From Curtobacterium pusillum (lineage in GTDB: Bacteria; Actinomycetota; Actinomycetes; Actinomycetales; Microbacteriaceae), in NCBI RefSeq assembly GCF_013359865.1, contig NZ_JABMCE010000048.1:1-61232 (forward strand): a stretch of DNA of 61,232 bases. The letters run 5' to 3'. A model generated the notes under the pieces. The model did not search any database. It worked only from the letters and a program-made list of their open reading frames with translations, and was not told the origin of the DNA. The position numbers and the translations under genes were made by a program. Positions 17,017-25,549 of the stretch are shown here, one piece after another; the stretch's first letter is position 1; each line of letters starts with the position of its first letter.

Positions 17017-17517
17017 TCACTCCTCGGATCGCCCGGGGTCGTCAGCCCCGTGGCCCTGGGTCTGACCCTGCGCGGCTTCGAGTGACGAGCGGTTGATCTC
17101 GCGCGCCAGTCGTCCGAGCGCCGGGACGGCTTCGGCGACGAGCTCACGATCCCTGGAGGGCAGCCCGTCGAGTGCCCGCTCGAGTGCCCGCTCTTGCGTG
17201 ACGACGCGGCGCTCGAGCGTGTCCGCACCCTTCGCTGTGATCGAGACCACGACTGCCCGACCATCTTCTGGTGCGGCAGCGCGCCCCACGAGACCACTCT
17301 TTTCGAGCCGTCCGACCAACTGGGTGGTCGCCGGTTGCGACGCGTTCTCGCGCCTCGCCAGTTCGGTCAGACGCATCGGCCCGTCGTCGGCGAGGCGTCG
17401 GAGCGCAGAGGCGGCAGCCGGACTCAGGCCGGTCTCACTGGTTTCTTCACGGAGGCCGCGGACAAGACGGAGGATCACGAGGGCAAGAGCCCTCGGAGTG
17501 GCGCTGTCGTTTTCCAT
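17017..17517 (-). CDS. MarR-family transcriptional regulator
   Basis: 166 residues. Winged-helix core: LSPAAASALRRLADDGPMRL ... TELARRENASQPATTQLVGR ... LEKSGLVGRAAAPEDGRAVV, the canonical MarR recognition helix and wing. ATG start. Divergent from an MFS transporter across an 85-bp gap containing an AT-rich promoter region; likely represses the transporter and itself. Confidence 0.9.
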   Translation of the reverse strand: MENDSATPRALALVILRLVRGLREETSETGLSPAAASALRRLADDGPMRLTELARRENASQPATTQLVGRLEKSGLVGRAAAPEDGRAVVVSITAKGADTLERRVVTQERALERALDGLPSRDRELVAEAVPALGRLAREINRSSLEAAQGQTQGHGADDPGRSEE

Positions 17518-17602
17518 AAGGTCGTTATATACTATCGTCGGTGCAGATGAGGGCAAGCCCTCACATCGTCTGACCGAAACCCGCAACCGAGGAGGTGACT
17601 CG
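17518..17602. promoter_or_regulatory. MarR/MFS divergent promoter region
   Basis: The gap holds the AT-rich stretch GTCGTTATATACTATCGTC (17521-17539), unusual in this GC-rich window, which overlaps likely -10 elements for both directions and resembles an imperfect palindrome CG-TTATATACTAT-CG. Candidate MarR site. AGGAGG just upstream of the MFS GTG is its ribosome-binding site. Confidence 0.5.
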
Positions 17603-18898
17603 GTGACCGCATCCGCAGGTCCCAGTCTGTTCAAACAACCCAAAGCCGTCTTCGCCGTGGGGTTCGCCTGCGTCGTGAGCTTCATGGGCATCGGTCTGGT
17701 GGACCCGATCCTGCCGGTGCTGTCCGACCAGCTGGACGCATCGCCGAGCCAGGTCAGCCTGCTGTTCACGAGCTACCTGGTGATCACCGCGGTCGCGATG
17801 CTCGGCGTGAACTGGGTGTCGAGCCGGATCGGGGCGAAGCGCACCCTCATCGCCGGCCTGGTCGTCATCGTGGTGTTCTCGGCGTTGGCCGGGTTCTCGG
17901 GTTCGATCAACGAGATCGTCGGCTTCCGAGCCGGCTGGGGCCTCGGGAACGCGCTCTTCATCTCCACGTCGCTCGCGGTCATCGTCGCGTCCGCCTCCGG
18001 CGGGTTCGCGGGCGCCATCGTCCTCTACGAGGCCTCGCTCGGGCTCGGCATCGCGGTCGGGCCACTCATCGGCGGGCTCCTCGGCAACATCAGCTGGCGC
18101 GGCCCGTTCTTTGGTGTCGCGGTGCTCATGGCGATCGCGCTCCTCGCGACGATCACGCTGGTCGACAAGACACCGAAGCCGGCTCAGAAGGTCCGCCTGT
18201 CGGCCCCGCTGTTCGCGCTGCGACACCGGTCCCTCCTGACGATGAGCATCACCGCCCTGCTCTACAACTGGGGCTTCTTCACCATGCTCGGGTACGCGCC
18301 CTACCCGATGAAGCTCAGCGTGATCCAGCTCGGATGGGTCTTCTTCGCCTGGGGCATCCTCGTCGCGATCTTCTCGATCACCGGTGCGCCCCGGCTCCAG
18401 CGACGCTTCGGCACCGCGCAGTCCCTCTACGGGGCGCTCGCGTTCTTCGCGATCCTGCTGCTGCTCATCGGCGTCTTCACGGAGACCCGCTGGGTCGTGA
18501 TCACCTGCGTGATCGCGTCCGGCATCGTCGTTGGCATCAACAACACGCTCACCACCCAGGCAGTCATGCTCGTCTCACCGGTCGAGCGGCCCGTCGCCTC
18601 GTCCGCCTACGGCTTCGTGCGGTTCCTCGGCGGTGGCCTCGCGCCGTTCGTCGCGGGGATCCTCGTCAACCACTTCGACATCCACGTGCCCTTCATCCTC
18701 GCCGCCGTGACCGTCGCGGTCGGCATCGCCGTACTGGCAACCGGACACCGCATGCTCGCCGCGGCAGACGCCCACGCCGACGATGAACCCGACGCAGTAC
18801 AAGAGACGGACATCGCGGGCGAGGTCGCCGACGAGTTCGGTGGCGCCGCAGGAGCGATCGACGACGAACTGCGGATCGAGCGCCGAACCGACCGATGA
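17603..18898 (+). CDS. MFS transporter (drug efflux type)
   Basis: 431 residues, about 12 membrane helices. FMGIGLVDPILPVLSDQLDA is the DHA1-type helix-1 signature and NWVSSRIGAKRTLIAGLVVI the loop 2-3 motif. The C-terminal 40 residues are acidic and cytoplasmic. GTG start preceded by CGAGGAGGTGA. Divergent from its likely MarR repressor, so probably exports a toxic compound or metabolite. Confidence 0.88.
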   Translation: MTASAGPSLFKQPKAVFAVGFACVVSFMGIGLVDPILPVLSDQLDASPSQVSLLFTSYLVITAVAMLGVNWVSSRIGAKRTLIAGLVVIVVFSALAGFSGSINEIVGFRAGWGLGNALFISTSLAVIVASASGGFAGAIVLYEASLGLGIAVGPLIGGLLGNISWRGPFFGVAVLMAIALLATITLVDKTPKPAQKVRLSAPLFALRHRSLLTMSITALLYNWGFFTMLGYAPYPMKLSVIQLGWVFFAWGILVAIFSITGAPRLQRRFGTAQSLYGALAFFAILLLLIGVFTETRWVVITCVIASGIVVGINNTLTTQAVMLVSPVERPVASSAYGFVRFLGGGLAPFVAGILVNHFDIHVPFILAAVTVAVGIAVLATGHRMLAAADAHADDEPDAVQETDIAGEVADEFGGAAGAIDDELRIERRTDR

Positions 18899-18905
18899 GC
18901 CGAGA

Positions 18906-18927
18906 CTGCACGGCGAATCCCGTGCAG
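18906..18927 (+). terminator. Hairpin terminator after the MFS gene
   Basis: CTGCACGG and CCGTGCAG form a perfect 8-bp stem around a 6-nt loop, 7 bp after the MFS stop. Confidence 0.6.
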
Positions 18928-19503
18928 CCCGGCAGTCGAGCGTCCACGACGCGCAGCCTGCCGTCCTGGGATGTCCCGCGGGCCGTTCAGGCCGAGCGCT
19001 GCGACGATCTCGTCCGCACTGAGCATCCGAGGGGCGCTGTCGATCCACAGGCTCCAGATAGCCCGAAGCTGGAGCACTCCATGTGGGCATCGGTATCGAT
19101 CCATCGCTATCGCGAGCGCCGATGAGGATCCACAAGGTGCACATCGGGTTGCGCTCCTGCTCGCCCAACCGCACCGGGGCCGCTCAGCCATGGGGTGGTC
19201 CCCCGACGCCCTTCCTGCATTTCGGGACGACGACGTGGGCGGTATCCAACGCCTCCCGCTCGGCGCGCCCACTCTCTCTCGAAGATTCAGCGATGAGGTG
19301 CCAGCCGGGCCGCCGGCGTGAGTGCGTTCCCGTTCGCGGATCGCTGAACGCGACGAGGGCAGGTGACGAGCGAGTGCCGAAGCGGTCCGAATGAGCAGGG
19401 GCACGGAGAGCACGAGCAGAACGAGCTCGCACGGGAATCCTGCTCCGGCGGCGGTTCTGGCTGCATCACTTCCGGGGACGGAGAAGGAGTTCGGCGCCGG
19501 CGA
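18928..19503. other. Intergenic region without a recognised gene
   Basis: About 575 bp. Several short open frames occur on both strands but none has a convincing start, codon pattern or family resemblance. It may be degraded sequence at the edge of the C-glycoside cluster. Confidence 0.5.
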
Positions 19504-20607
19504 TCAGGAGTTGCTTCCGAAGGCGTCGTCGAACCGCCGGTCGGGCCGCGACCAGAGCATGGAGCGGACGAACGTAACCGCTTCTGCGGCCCCGTGGAGC
19601 CGGTCCATGCCGGCGTCTTCCCACTCGACGCTGATGGGTCCGTCGTACCCGATGGATCGCAGCGCACGGAAGCAGTCTTCCCACGGTACGTCGCCGTGCC
19701 CGGTGGACACGAAGTCCCACGCCCGCCGGGGGTCGCCCCACGGCAGATGCGAGGACAGGATCCCGTTCCGGCCGTTCCGAGCGTGCAGCCGGGTGTCCTT
19801 GCAGTCGACGTGGAAGATCCGGTCCGCGAAGTCGGTGATGAAACCCACCGGGTCGATACCCTGCCAGAGCATGTGGGACGGGTCCCAGTTGAATCCGAAC
19901 GCGTCCCGGTGCTCGATCGCGTCGAGGGCACGGACCGCGGTCCAGTGGTCGTACGCGATCTCGGATGGGTGCACCTCGAGCGCGAACCGCACCCCCTCAC
20001 CGTCGAACACGTTGAGGATCGGGTTCCACCGCGCCGCGAAGTCCTCGTAGCCGGCATCGATGACGCTGTCCGGCACGGGCGGGAACATCGCTACGTACGG
20101 CCAGATCCTCGACCCGGTGAACCCGACGACGGTGTCCACCCCGAGCTGCCGGGCGACCTGCGCGGTAAGCCGCAGCTCCTCAGCCGCCCGCTGCCGGACG
20201 CCCTCTGCGTCGCCGTCGCCCCACACCCGGTCGCGGACGATGCCGCGGTGCCGGAAGTCGATCGGTTCGTCGCACACCGCCTGCCCTGTGAGATGGTTCG
20301 AGATCGCGTGCAGCTGGAGGCCGTGCTCATCGAAGATTCGCTTCCGCCCAGCCAGGTAGGCGGGGTCCTCCACGGCGCGCCAGACGTCGAGGTGCTCACC
20401 CGAGCACGCGAGTTCGAGTCCGTCGAACCCCCACGCGGCTGCGCGTCCCGCCACGTCCTCAAGGGGCAGGTCCACCCACTGCCCGGTGAACAGCGTCACG
20501 GGGTGCGTGCCCGGCATTCCGGCGGAACTCGCTTTCGCTTGCTTCTCGATGCCGCCGCGGGGCTCGAGCGCCGGCACGCTGCGTGCTTCGACACTGGTCT
20601 TGGTCAC
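19504..20607 (-). CDS. Sugar phosphate isomerase/epimerase family TIM-barrel protein
   Basis: 367 residues from a GTG that overlaps the dehydrogenase stop (GTGA); a later ATG before PGTHPVTLF would remove about 35 residues of unconserved leader. Xylose-isomerase-like TIM barrel with metal-ligand regions FALEVHPSEIAYD, FGFNWDPSHMLWQGIDP, IFHVDCKDTRLH and PISVEWEDAGMDR. In characterised C-glycoside clusters a similar TIM-barrel protein accompanies the dehydrogenase and processes keto-sugars. Second gene of a two-gene operon with the Gfo/Idh/MocA dehydrogenase. Confidence 0.87.
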   Translation of the reverse strand: MTKTSVEARSVPALEPRGGIEKQAKASSAGMPGTHPVTLFTGQWVDLPLEDVAGRAAAWGFDGLELACSGEHLDVWRAVEDPAYLAGRKRIFDEHGLQLHAISNHLTGQAVCDEPIDFRHRGIVRDRVWGDGDAEGVRQRAAEELRLTAQVARQLGVDTVVGFTGSRIWPYVAMFPPVPDSVIDAGYEDFAARWNPILNVFDGEGVRFALEVHPSEIAYDHWTAVRALDAIEHRDAFGFNWDPSHMLWQGIDPVGFITDFADRIFHVDCKDTRLHARNGRNGILSSHLPWGDPRRAWDFVSTGHGDVPWEDCFRALRSIGYDGPISVEWEDAGMDRLHGAAEAVTFVRSMLWSRPDRRFDDAFGSNS

Positions 20608-21776
20608 GGCACCAGCACCTCCCGGCCGGCGATGGCGACCCACTGGTCGGTTGCTGCGGAGGCGACGACTGCTTCCACGATCCTCGCCGACCGCGCCCCG
20701 TCGGCGAACGTGGGCAGTCCGTCGGGTCCTCCGCCACCGCAACGGACGGCACGCACGGCGGTGTAGGTGTCGCCGACGAAAGCGGCGAACGCGTCGAGGT
20801 AGCCCTGAGGGTGTCCCGCCGGGACGACCCCGAGTCGACGCTGTTCGGTCGCGCCCTGCGACGGGTCCCGGACGACGATCTGCGCACCTCGGTCGGTTCC
20901 GAACCATGCCTGTTCAGGGTTCTCCTGGTCGAACGCAGCACTGCCGCGCGACCCGTCGATCTCGAACCAGAGTCGATTCTTCCGCCCTGCGGCTACCTGC
21001 GACACCACCACGTTGACCAGTCGCCCGGACTCGGTCCGGAACGAGGCGATCGCGGTGTCCTCGGTGGTCACCGGTGTACGCGGAATCCGATCGCCACCTT
21101 TCGGGCGTCGGTGATCGAACGACGAGCCCGACGGCGTCGGCCGGGTCAGGTACACGACGTCCGTCAATGCACGGACGCTGACGAGACGCTCCCCGGTGAC
21201 GAACTCGACCAGGTCGCACCAATGCGAACCGATGTCTGCGAACGCTCTTGAAGGTCCTCCCGCCGCCGCGTCGACGCGCCAACTCGAGGTGTCCTCGTCG
21301 AGCATCCAGTCCTGCAGGTAGGAACCATGCACGGCAAGAACCCGGCCGAGGTCACCGGCGACGACCCGGTCACGGATCTCTCGCACCATCGGGTGGAACC
21401 GGTACACGAACGGAACCGTCGCGACGACGCTCGCGCTGATCGCGGCGGCAACGAGCTCGTCGGCGTCCGCCGCTGACGTCGTCAGGGGTTTCTCACACAC
21501 GACGTTGATGCCGGCGCGGATCATCGCCAGCGCCTGCCCGTGATGCTGGTCGTTGGGCGTGCACACGTGCACGACATCCGGCCGATCCGCGAGGACAGCG
21601 TCGAGATCGGCATAGCCCCGGGGCACGCCGAGCTCGGCGGCGACCTGCACCGACCGGTCGGCTGTACGGCCGAGGACCCCGAGGATCTCGGCGCCGGCTG
21701 CGCGGGCGGCCCGAACATGCACGGCCGCGATCATCCCGGTGCCGATGACGACTACCCGCAACGGCTTGTCCAACAT
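20604..21776 (-). CDS. Gfo/Idh/MocA family oxidoreductase
   Basis: 390 residues. N-terminal Rossmann fold LRVVVIGTGMIAAVHVRAAR, then DVVHVCTPNDQHHGQALAMI and the catalytic-site motif VVCEKPLTTS (EKP). NAD(P)-dependent sugar dehydrogenase family; likely reduces or oxidises a keto-glucose intermediate. ATG start. First gene of the two-gene operon with the TIM-barrel isomerase; divergent from the GMC oxidase. Confidence 0.9.
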   Translation of the reverse strand: MLDKPLRVVVIGTGMIAAVHVRAARAAGAEILGVLGRTADRSVQVAAELGVPRGYADLDAVLADRPDVVHVCTPNDQHHGQALAMIRAGINVVCEKPLTTSAADADELVAAAISASVVATVPFVYRFHPMVREIRDRVVAGDLGRVLAVHGSYLQDWMLDEDTSSWRVDAAAGGPSRAFADIGSHWCDLVEFVTGERLVSVRALTDVVYLTRPTPSGSSFDHRRPKGGDRIPRTPVTTEDTAIASFRTESGRLVNVVVSQVAAGRKNRLWFEIDGSRGSAAFDQENPEQAWFGTDRGAQIVVRDPSQGATEQRRLGVVPAGHPQGYLDAFAAFVGDTYTAVRAVRCGGGGPDGLPTFADGARSARIVEAVVASAATDQWVAIAGREVLVP

Positions 21777-21891
21777 AGACCCTCGCTTCAGTTACTCAAA
21801 AGTGCACCCCGGGCGGGGGCAGTGACTGCCCGAACGCTAACACGACGTGATACTTTTGTCGTGCCCATGCAATAGTAACGAAGGTGTTTTC
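21777..21891. promoter_or_regulatory. Divergent promoter region of the C-glycoside cluster
   Basis: 115 bp between the dehydrogenase and the GMC oxidase. It contains the palindrome GGGCAGTGACTGCCC (21817-21831) and a widely spaced inverted pair CAAAAGT (21797-21803) and ACTTTTG (21852-21858). CAAAAGT recurs upstream of the C-deglycosidase operon, so it may be the site of the ROK regulator encoded at 23463. Confidence 0.5.
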
Positions 21892-23406
21892 ATGACCGAC
21901 TTCCCCTCCCAGGCAGACGTGATCATCGTCGGAAGTGGCCCGACAGGGGCTGCTTACGCGCGGATCCTCTCCGAGGAAGCGCCGTACGCTCGCGTGCTCA
22001 TGTTCGAGGCTGGGCCACGACTGGCGGGTCCGCTCGGTGGCCACGTGAAGAACATCATCGACGCCGATGCGCGGCACACCGCGCAGCAGATGTCGCAGGG
22101 CCCCGGCAAAGTGTCTGACCGCACCTTCTCGGCGCCGGCAGGCGAGGTCCGAGCCCGGCCCGGGACCTTCCTGCTGGGCGAAGGATCGATGCTTCCCGGT
22201 GAGGACGGCTTGCCTGCTGCAGCGATGTCCGCGAACGTCGGAGGTATGGGAGCGCACTGGACCTGCGCGTGTCCGCGCCCGGGCGACAGCGAGCGCATCG
22301 ACTTCCTCGCCGACCTCGACGACCTTCTCGAGGATGGAGAGCGCCTCCTCGGCGTCTCGCAGGATCCGTTCCCCGATGCCCCGTTCTCCTCGGAAGTGCG
22401 GCGTCGATTGGGTAACGCGCTCGACGACGACCGCGTGCCGGGCAGACAGGTCCAGCCGATGCCTCTCGCGGTCTCGACCATGGAGGGCCGAAGCCGCTGG
22501 TCCGGCTCCGAGGTCGTCTTCGGGGACGTGACGTCGGCCAATCCAAACTTCACGATGGTCTCAGAGGCGGCCGTCACCGAAGTCATTCGCGAGCATGGGC
22601 GAGTGTCCGGGGTCCGCGTGCGGGTCGGCGGCAGCGGAACTGCCAGGACGGTCGCGGCGCGCTACGTGGTGGTGGCCGCCGACTCGCTGCGGACCCCGCA
22701 GCTCCTCTGGGCTTCTGGAGTACGTCCGCAGGCGCTGGGACGATTCCTCAACGATCAGGCCCAGATCGTCTTCGCCGTACGCCTCCGCGACGCACCTGCT
22801 GAGTTGCGGGGCGCCGCCTCAGCCGTCCCGGATGACGGCAGTGTCGCCGCCCAGACCGGCGTGAGCTGGGTACCGTTCACCGATGAGCACCCGTTCCACG
22901 GCCAAGTGATGCAGCTCGACGCTTCACCGGTGCAGCTGGCGGGGGGCGAACCGGAGCCCGGAAGCATCGTCGGACTCGGCTGGTTCTGCGCGAAGGACAT
23001 CAACGAGTTCGACCGCGTCGAGTTCTCCGAGACCGAGGTGGACGGCTACGGGCTGCCGAAGATGCGGATCCACTACCGGCTGACGAACGTCGATCTGCAG
23101 CGGATCGAGGAAGCGAAGCGCGCGGTGCGGGAGGCCGCTGAGTCGCTCGGCGACGCGATCGGAGACGAACCCGTCCTGCTTCCTCTGGGCAGTTCGCTCC
23201 ATTACCAAGGCTCGGTTCGTATGGGGGAACGGAACGACGGTCGGAGTGTCTGCGACCCCGATTCACAAGTGTGGGACGTGAACGGTCTCTACGTCGCCGG
23301 CAACGGCGTCATCCCCACGGCCACCGCGTGCAACCCGACGCTGACGTCCGTTGCCCTGGCGGTTCGGGGCGCGCGCCACATCGCGGCCAGGGTGTCGCGC
23401 GTCTGA
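21892..23406 (+). CDS. GMC-type FAD oxidoreductase; probable C-glycoside/glucoside 3-oxidase
   Basis: 504 residues. N-terminal dinucleotide site ADVIIVGSGPTGAAYARILS; GGMGAHWTCACPRP in the FAD-attachment region; C-terminal GMC motif LHYQGSVRMG and YVAGNGVIPTATACNPTLTS. It resembles the pyranose-oxidase-like branch that includes CarA, the FAD-dependent C-glycoside 3-oxidase of soil Microbacteriaceae. Context (C-deglycosidase subunits, Gfo/Idh/MocA and TIM-barrel genes) supports oxidation of the sugar C3 hydroxyl as first step. ATG at 21892. Substrate-level call is inference. Confidence 0.82.
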   Translation: MTDFPSQADVIIVGSGPTGAAYARILSEEAPYARVLMFEAGPRLAGPLGGHVKNIIDADARHTAQQMSQGPGKVSDRTFSAPAGEVRARPGTFLLGEGSMLPGEDGLPAAAMSANVGGMGAHWTCACPRPGDSERIDFLADLDDLLEDGERLLGVSQDPFPDAPFSSEVRRRLGNALDDDRVPGRQVQPMPLAVSTMEGRSRWSGSEVVFGDVTSANPNFTMVSEAAVTEVIREHGRVSGVRVRVGGSGTARTVAARYVVVAADSLRTPQLLWASGVRPQALGRFLNDQAQIVFAVRLRDAPAELRGAASAVPDDGSVAAQTGVSWVPFTDEHPFHGQVMQLDASPVQLAGGEPEPGSIVGLGWFCAKDINEFDRVEFSETEVDGYGLPKMRIHYRLTNVDLQRIEEAKRAVREAAESLGDAIGDEPVLLPLGSSLHYQGSVRMGERNDGRSVCDPDSQVWDVNGLYVAGNGVIPTATACNPTLTSVALAVRGARHIAARVSRV

Positions 23407-23462
23407 GGCGGCTGCACCATCGCTGTGTCGACGGGTGGCCCTAGGCTGCTTCTGGAGGATCC

Positions 23463-24794
23463 ATGCCTGACAACGTGAACACGGTCGCTCTGCTTCTCGC
23501 CCTCATTCGATCGTCCGACCAGATGACACGACCGGAGCTGATCCGGCAGACGGATCTGGGTCGGGCAGTCGTCAACCAGCGCATCGAGCAGGCCATCAAC
23601 GCCGGGCTGGTTGTCGAGACCGATGAGGTGGTGTCCACAGGAGGGCGTCCCTCTCATGTGCTCCGCATCAACGCTGACCGCGGGCTGGTGCTCGCAGCCG
23701 TGTTCGGCGTGTCTCGACTGCACGTTGCGATCACCGACCTGCAGGGTCGCATCCTGCGTGACCAGTTGGACGTCTGGGACGTCAACGCCGGTCCGGATTC
23801 GTCGATGGACCATCTCCATTGCGTCGTGACCGAGTTGCTCGAGCAGGTGGACGGCACCCTCTGGGCTGCCGGGATCGGCGTTCCGGGCCCGGTGGACTTC
23901 GAATCCGGAACCCTTGTTTCCCCGCCGATCATGAGCGGATGGGACAAGTTCCCGGTTCGCAGCCGCCTGGAGCGGTTGTTCGGCGTGCCCGTGTGGGTCG
24001 ACAACGACGCGAACCTCATGGCTCTGGGCACGTGGAGGGAGACGCGTCTCGCTGCGGGTGACAACGTCATCCTCGTGAAGGCCGGGACCGGAATCGGCGC
24101 GGGTCTCATCTCGCGTGGCCGTCTCCACCGGGGTGCGCGCGGAGCAGCTGGCGACTTCGGTCACGGCGCGTTCGTGTCCGGCTCGAGCGTCAGGTGTCGT
24201 TGCGGCAAGTTCGGCTGCCTGGAGGCGAATGCCGGCGGGTGGGCACTGGCGCGTGACGCGTCTGCCGCCGCAGCCCTCGATGCAGGCGCCTACCTCGGTC
24301 GGATGCTGCAGGACGGTCGCCAGATCCACGTCGAGGACGTGGTCGAAGGAGCGCTCGACGGTGACTCGTTCTGCGCCGAGCTCATCCACCACGCGGGCGA
24401 ACTCATCGGCGCCCACCTCGCGACGCTGGTGAGTTTCTTCAACCCGTCGACGGTCTTCATCGGGGGGTCTCTGGTTCGCGTGGGCGATGTCTTCATAGAC
24501 GCGATCCGGTCCGGAGTGACCGCGCGTTCGCTCGCCCTGGCGACCGACGATCTCCTCATCGCCGAGGTGCCGCTCAATCACTTCGAAGGGGTCATCGGAG
24601 CCGCGATGCTCGCTCTCGACGAGATCTTCAGCGCCGCCAACCTCGGTAGCTGGTGGGCCGATGGCACGCCGCAACAGCTCCGCGTCCACGGAGCCGCTCT
24701 CTTCCGGGAGGTGCTGAGCCCAGCTGCTCGAGCCGAACTGATGTCGTCTGTGACGACCGCCTCCGGCGGCCTGGCACTGCCGCTTCGCCCCTAA
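23463..24794 (+). CDS. ROK-family transcriptional regulator
   Basis: 443 residues. N-terminal winged helix (MTRPELIRQTDLGRAVVNQR) followed by the ROK sugar-kinase-like domain: AAGIGVPGPVDFESGTL, WVDNDANLMALGTWRE, and the zinc motif RCRCGKFGCLEA. ATG start with GGAGG just upstream. Likely senses a glucoside or sugar intermediate and controls the surrounding cluster. Its stop codon overlaps the edge of the eroded IS481 transposase, so the native C-terminus may have been altered by that insertion. Confidence 0.9.
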   Translation: MPDNVNTVALLLALIRSSDQMTRPELIRQTDLGRAVVNQRIEQAINAGLVVETDEVVSTGGRPSHVLRINADRGLVLAAVFGVSRLHVAITDLQGRILRDQLDVWDVNAGPDSSMDHLHCVVTELLEQVDGTLWAAGIGVPGPVDFESGTLVSPPIMSGWDKFPVRSRLERLFGVPVWVDNDANLMALGTWRETRLAAGDNVILVKAGTGIGAGLISRGRLHRGARGAAGDFGHGAFVSGSSVRCRCGKFGCLEANAGGWALARDASAAAALDAGAYLGRMLQDGRQIHVEDVVEGALDGDSFCAELIHHAGELIGAHLATLVSFFNPSTVFIGGSLVRVGDVFIDAIRSGVTARSLALATDDLLIAEVPLNHFEGVIGAAMLALDEIFSAANLGSWWADGTPQQLRVHGAALFREVLSPAARAELMSSVTTASGGLALPLRP

Positions 24795-25381
24795 CTGTGC
24801 TGAGCCATCAGGTTGTGACGCTCGGGCTGCGGGCGTGAGCCCTGGCTCGAGCGGATCCGGCCAGTGTTGTAGTGCGCGGTCCAGGGCGCGAGCACGTCGG
24901 CGCGGTCTTGGTTACTGATGAAGGGTTGCCGGTAGGCCCACTCGGTCGCGAGAATCCCGTTGAACCGTTCAACCTTGCCGTTCACTGCGACGGGCAGTGC
25001 GGCTTGATGAACTTCTGCGTCGCGCCGAGCGCGACCGCGTTCTTGATCGGGACCGAGTGCCGGTAGGTGAATACCTGTCGGAGGCCACTCGTTCGATCTT
25101 CGTGATGCCGTGGCCTGCGAATGGTGGACCGCCCTGCGCCTCCAACACCGCTCATTCGCGTTCCGGGCCGGGTTCTCGTCGGTGATCGATGCGGAGACCG
25201 CTCGAACGATCCAGCAGACCGCGATCCCCAAGGTCACTGGAAGCGTCGCACCCACCGCCGGGCGCACTGACCGGAGATCCGAGCTCCTTCGCGACGTGCG
25301 ACGGGGCGGAAACCACCCACGACTCGAGCGACGAGCAATCGCCTCCCGTGCAGCGTTGTTCGGGCGTTGGCGTGGACCATA
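24791..25381 (-). pseudogene. IS481-family transposase remnant (multiple frameshifts and deletions)
   Basis: The C-terminal part is clear: NGKVERFNGILATEWAYRQP followed by HYNTGRIRSSQGSRPQPERH is the end of an IS481 rve-type transposase. An upstream frame gives TYRHSVPIKNAVALGATQKF then a shift of two bases; another gives GHGITKIERVASD; and the N-terminus MVHANARTTLHGRRLLVARV lies near 25381 with a further frameshift inside the helix-turn-helix. The total span of about 590 bp is well short of a full gene of roughly 950-1000 bp. No terminal inverted repeats could be identified. Confidence 0.85.
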
Positions 25382-25549
25382 GCGGGCTCCTGGCGGAGGC
25401 AGAACTAGACAACTCCATCAAGCCAGGAGGCCTCGTCACGTCCCAAGACCCGAAGTGCGGACGGCACTCGAGCTGCGGACCAACGCCGCAGCCCGAGTGT
25501 CACCAACCGGGCGGCGAGTACACCTCGAAGTGTGACTGGGGCATGAAAG

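Noticed and set aside
18607..19413. Open frames on both strands in the gap after the MFS gene.
   Set aside because: They overlap each other, lack ribosome-binding sites and show no recognisable domain; the composition looks like chance frames in GC-rich DNA.
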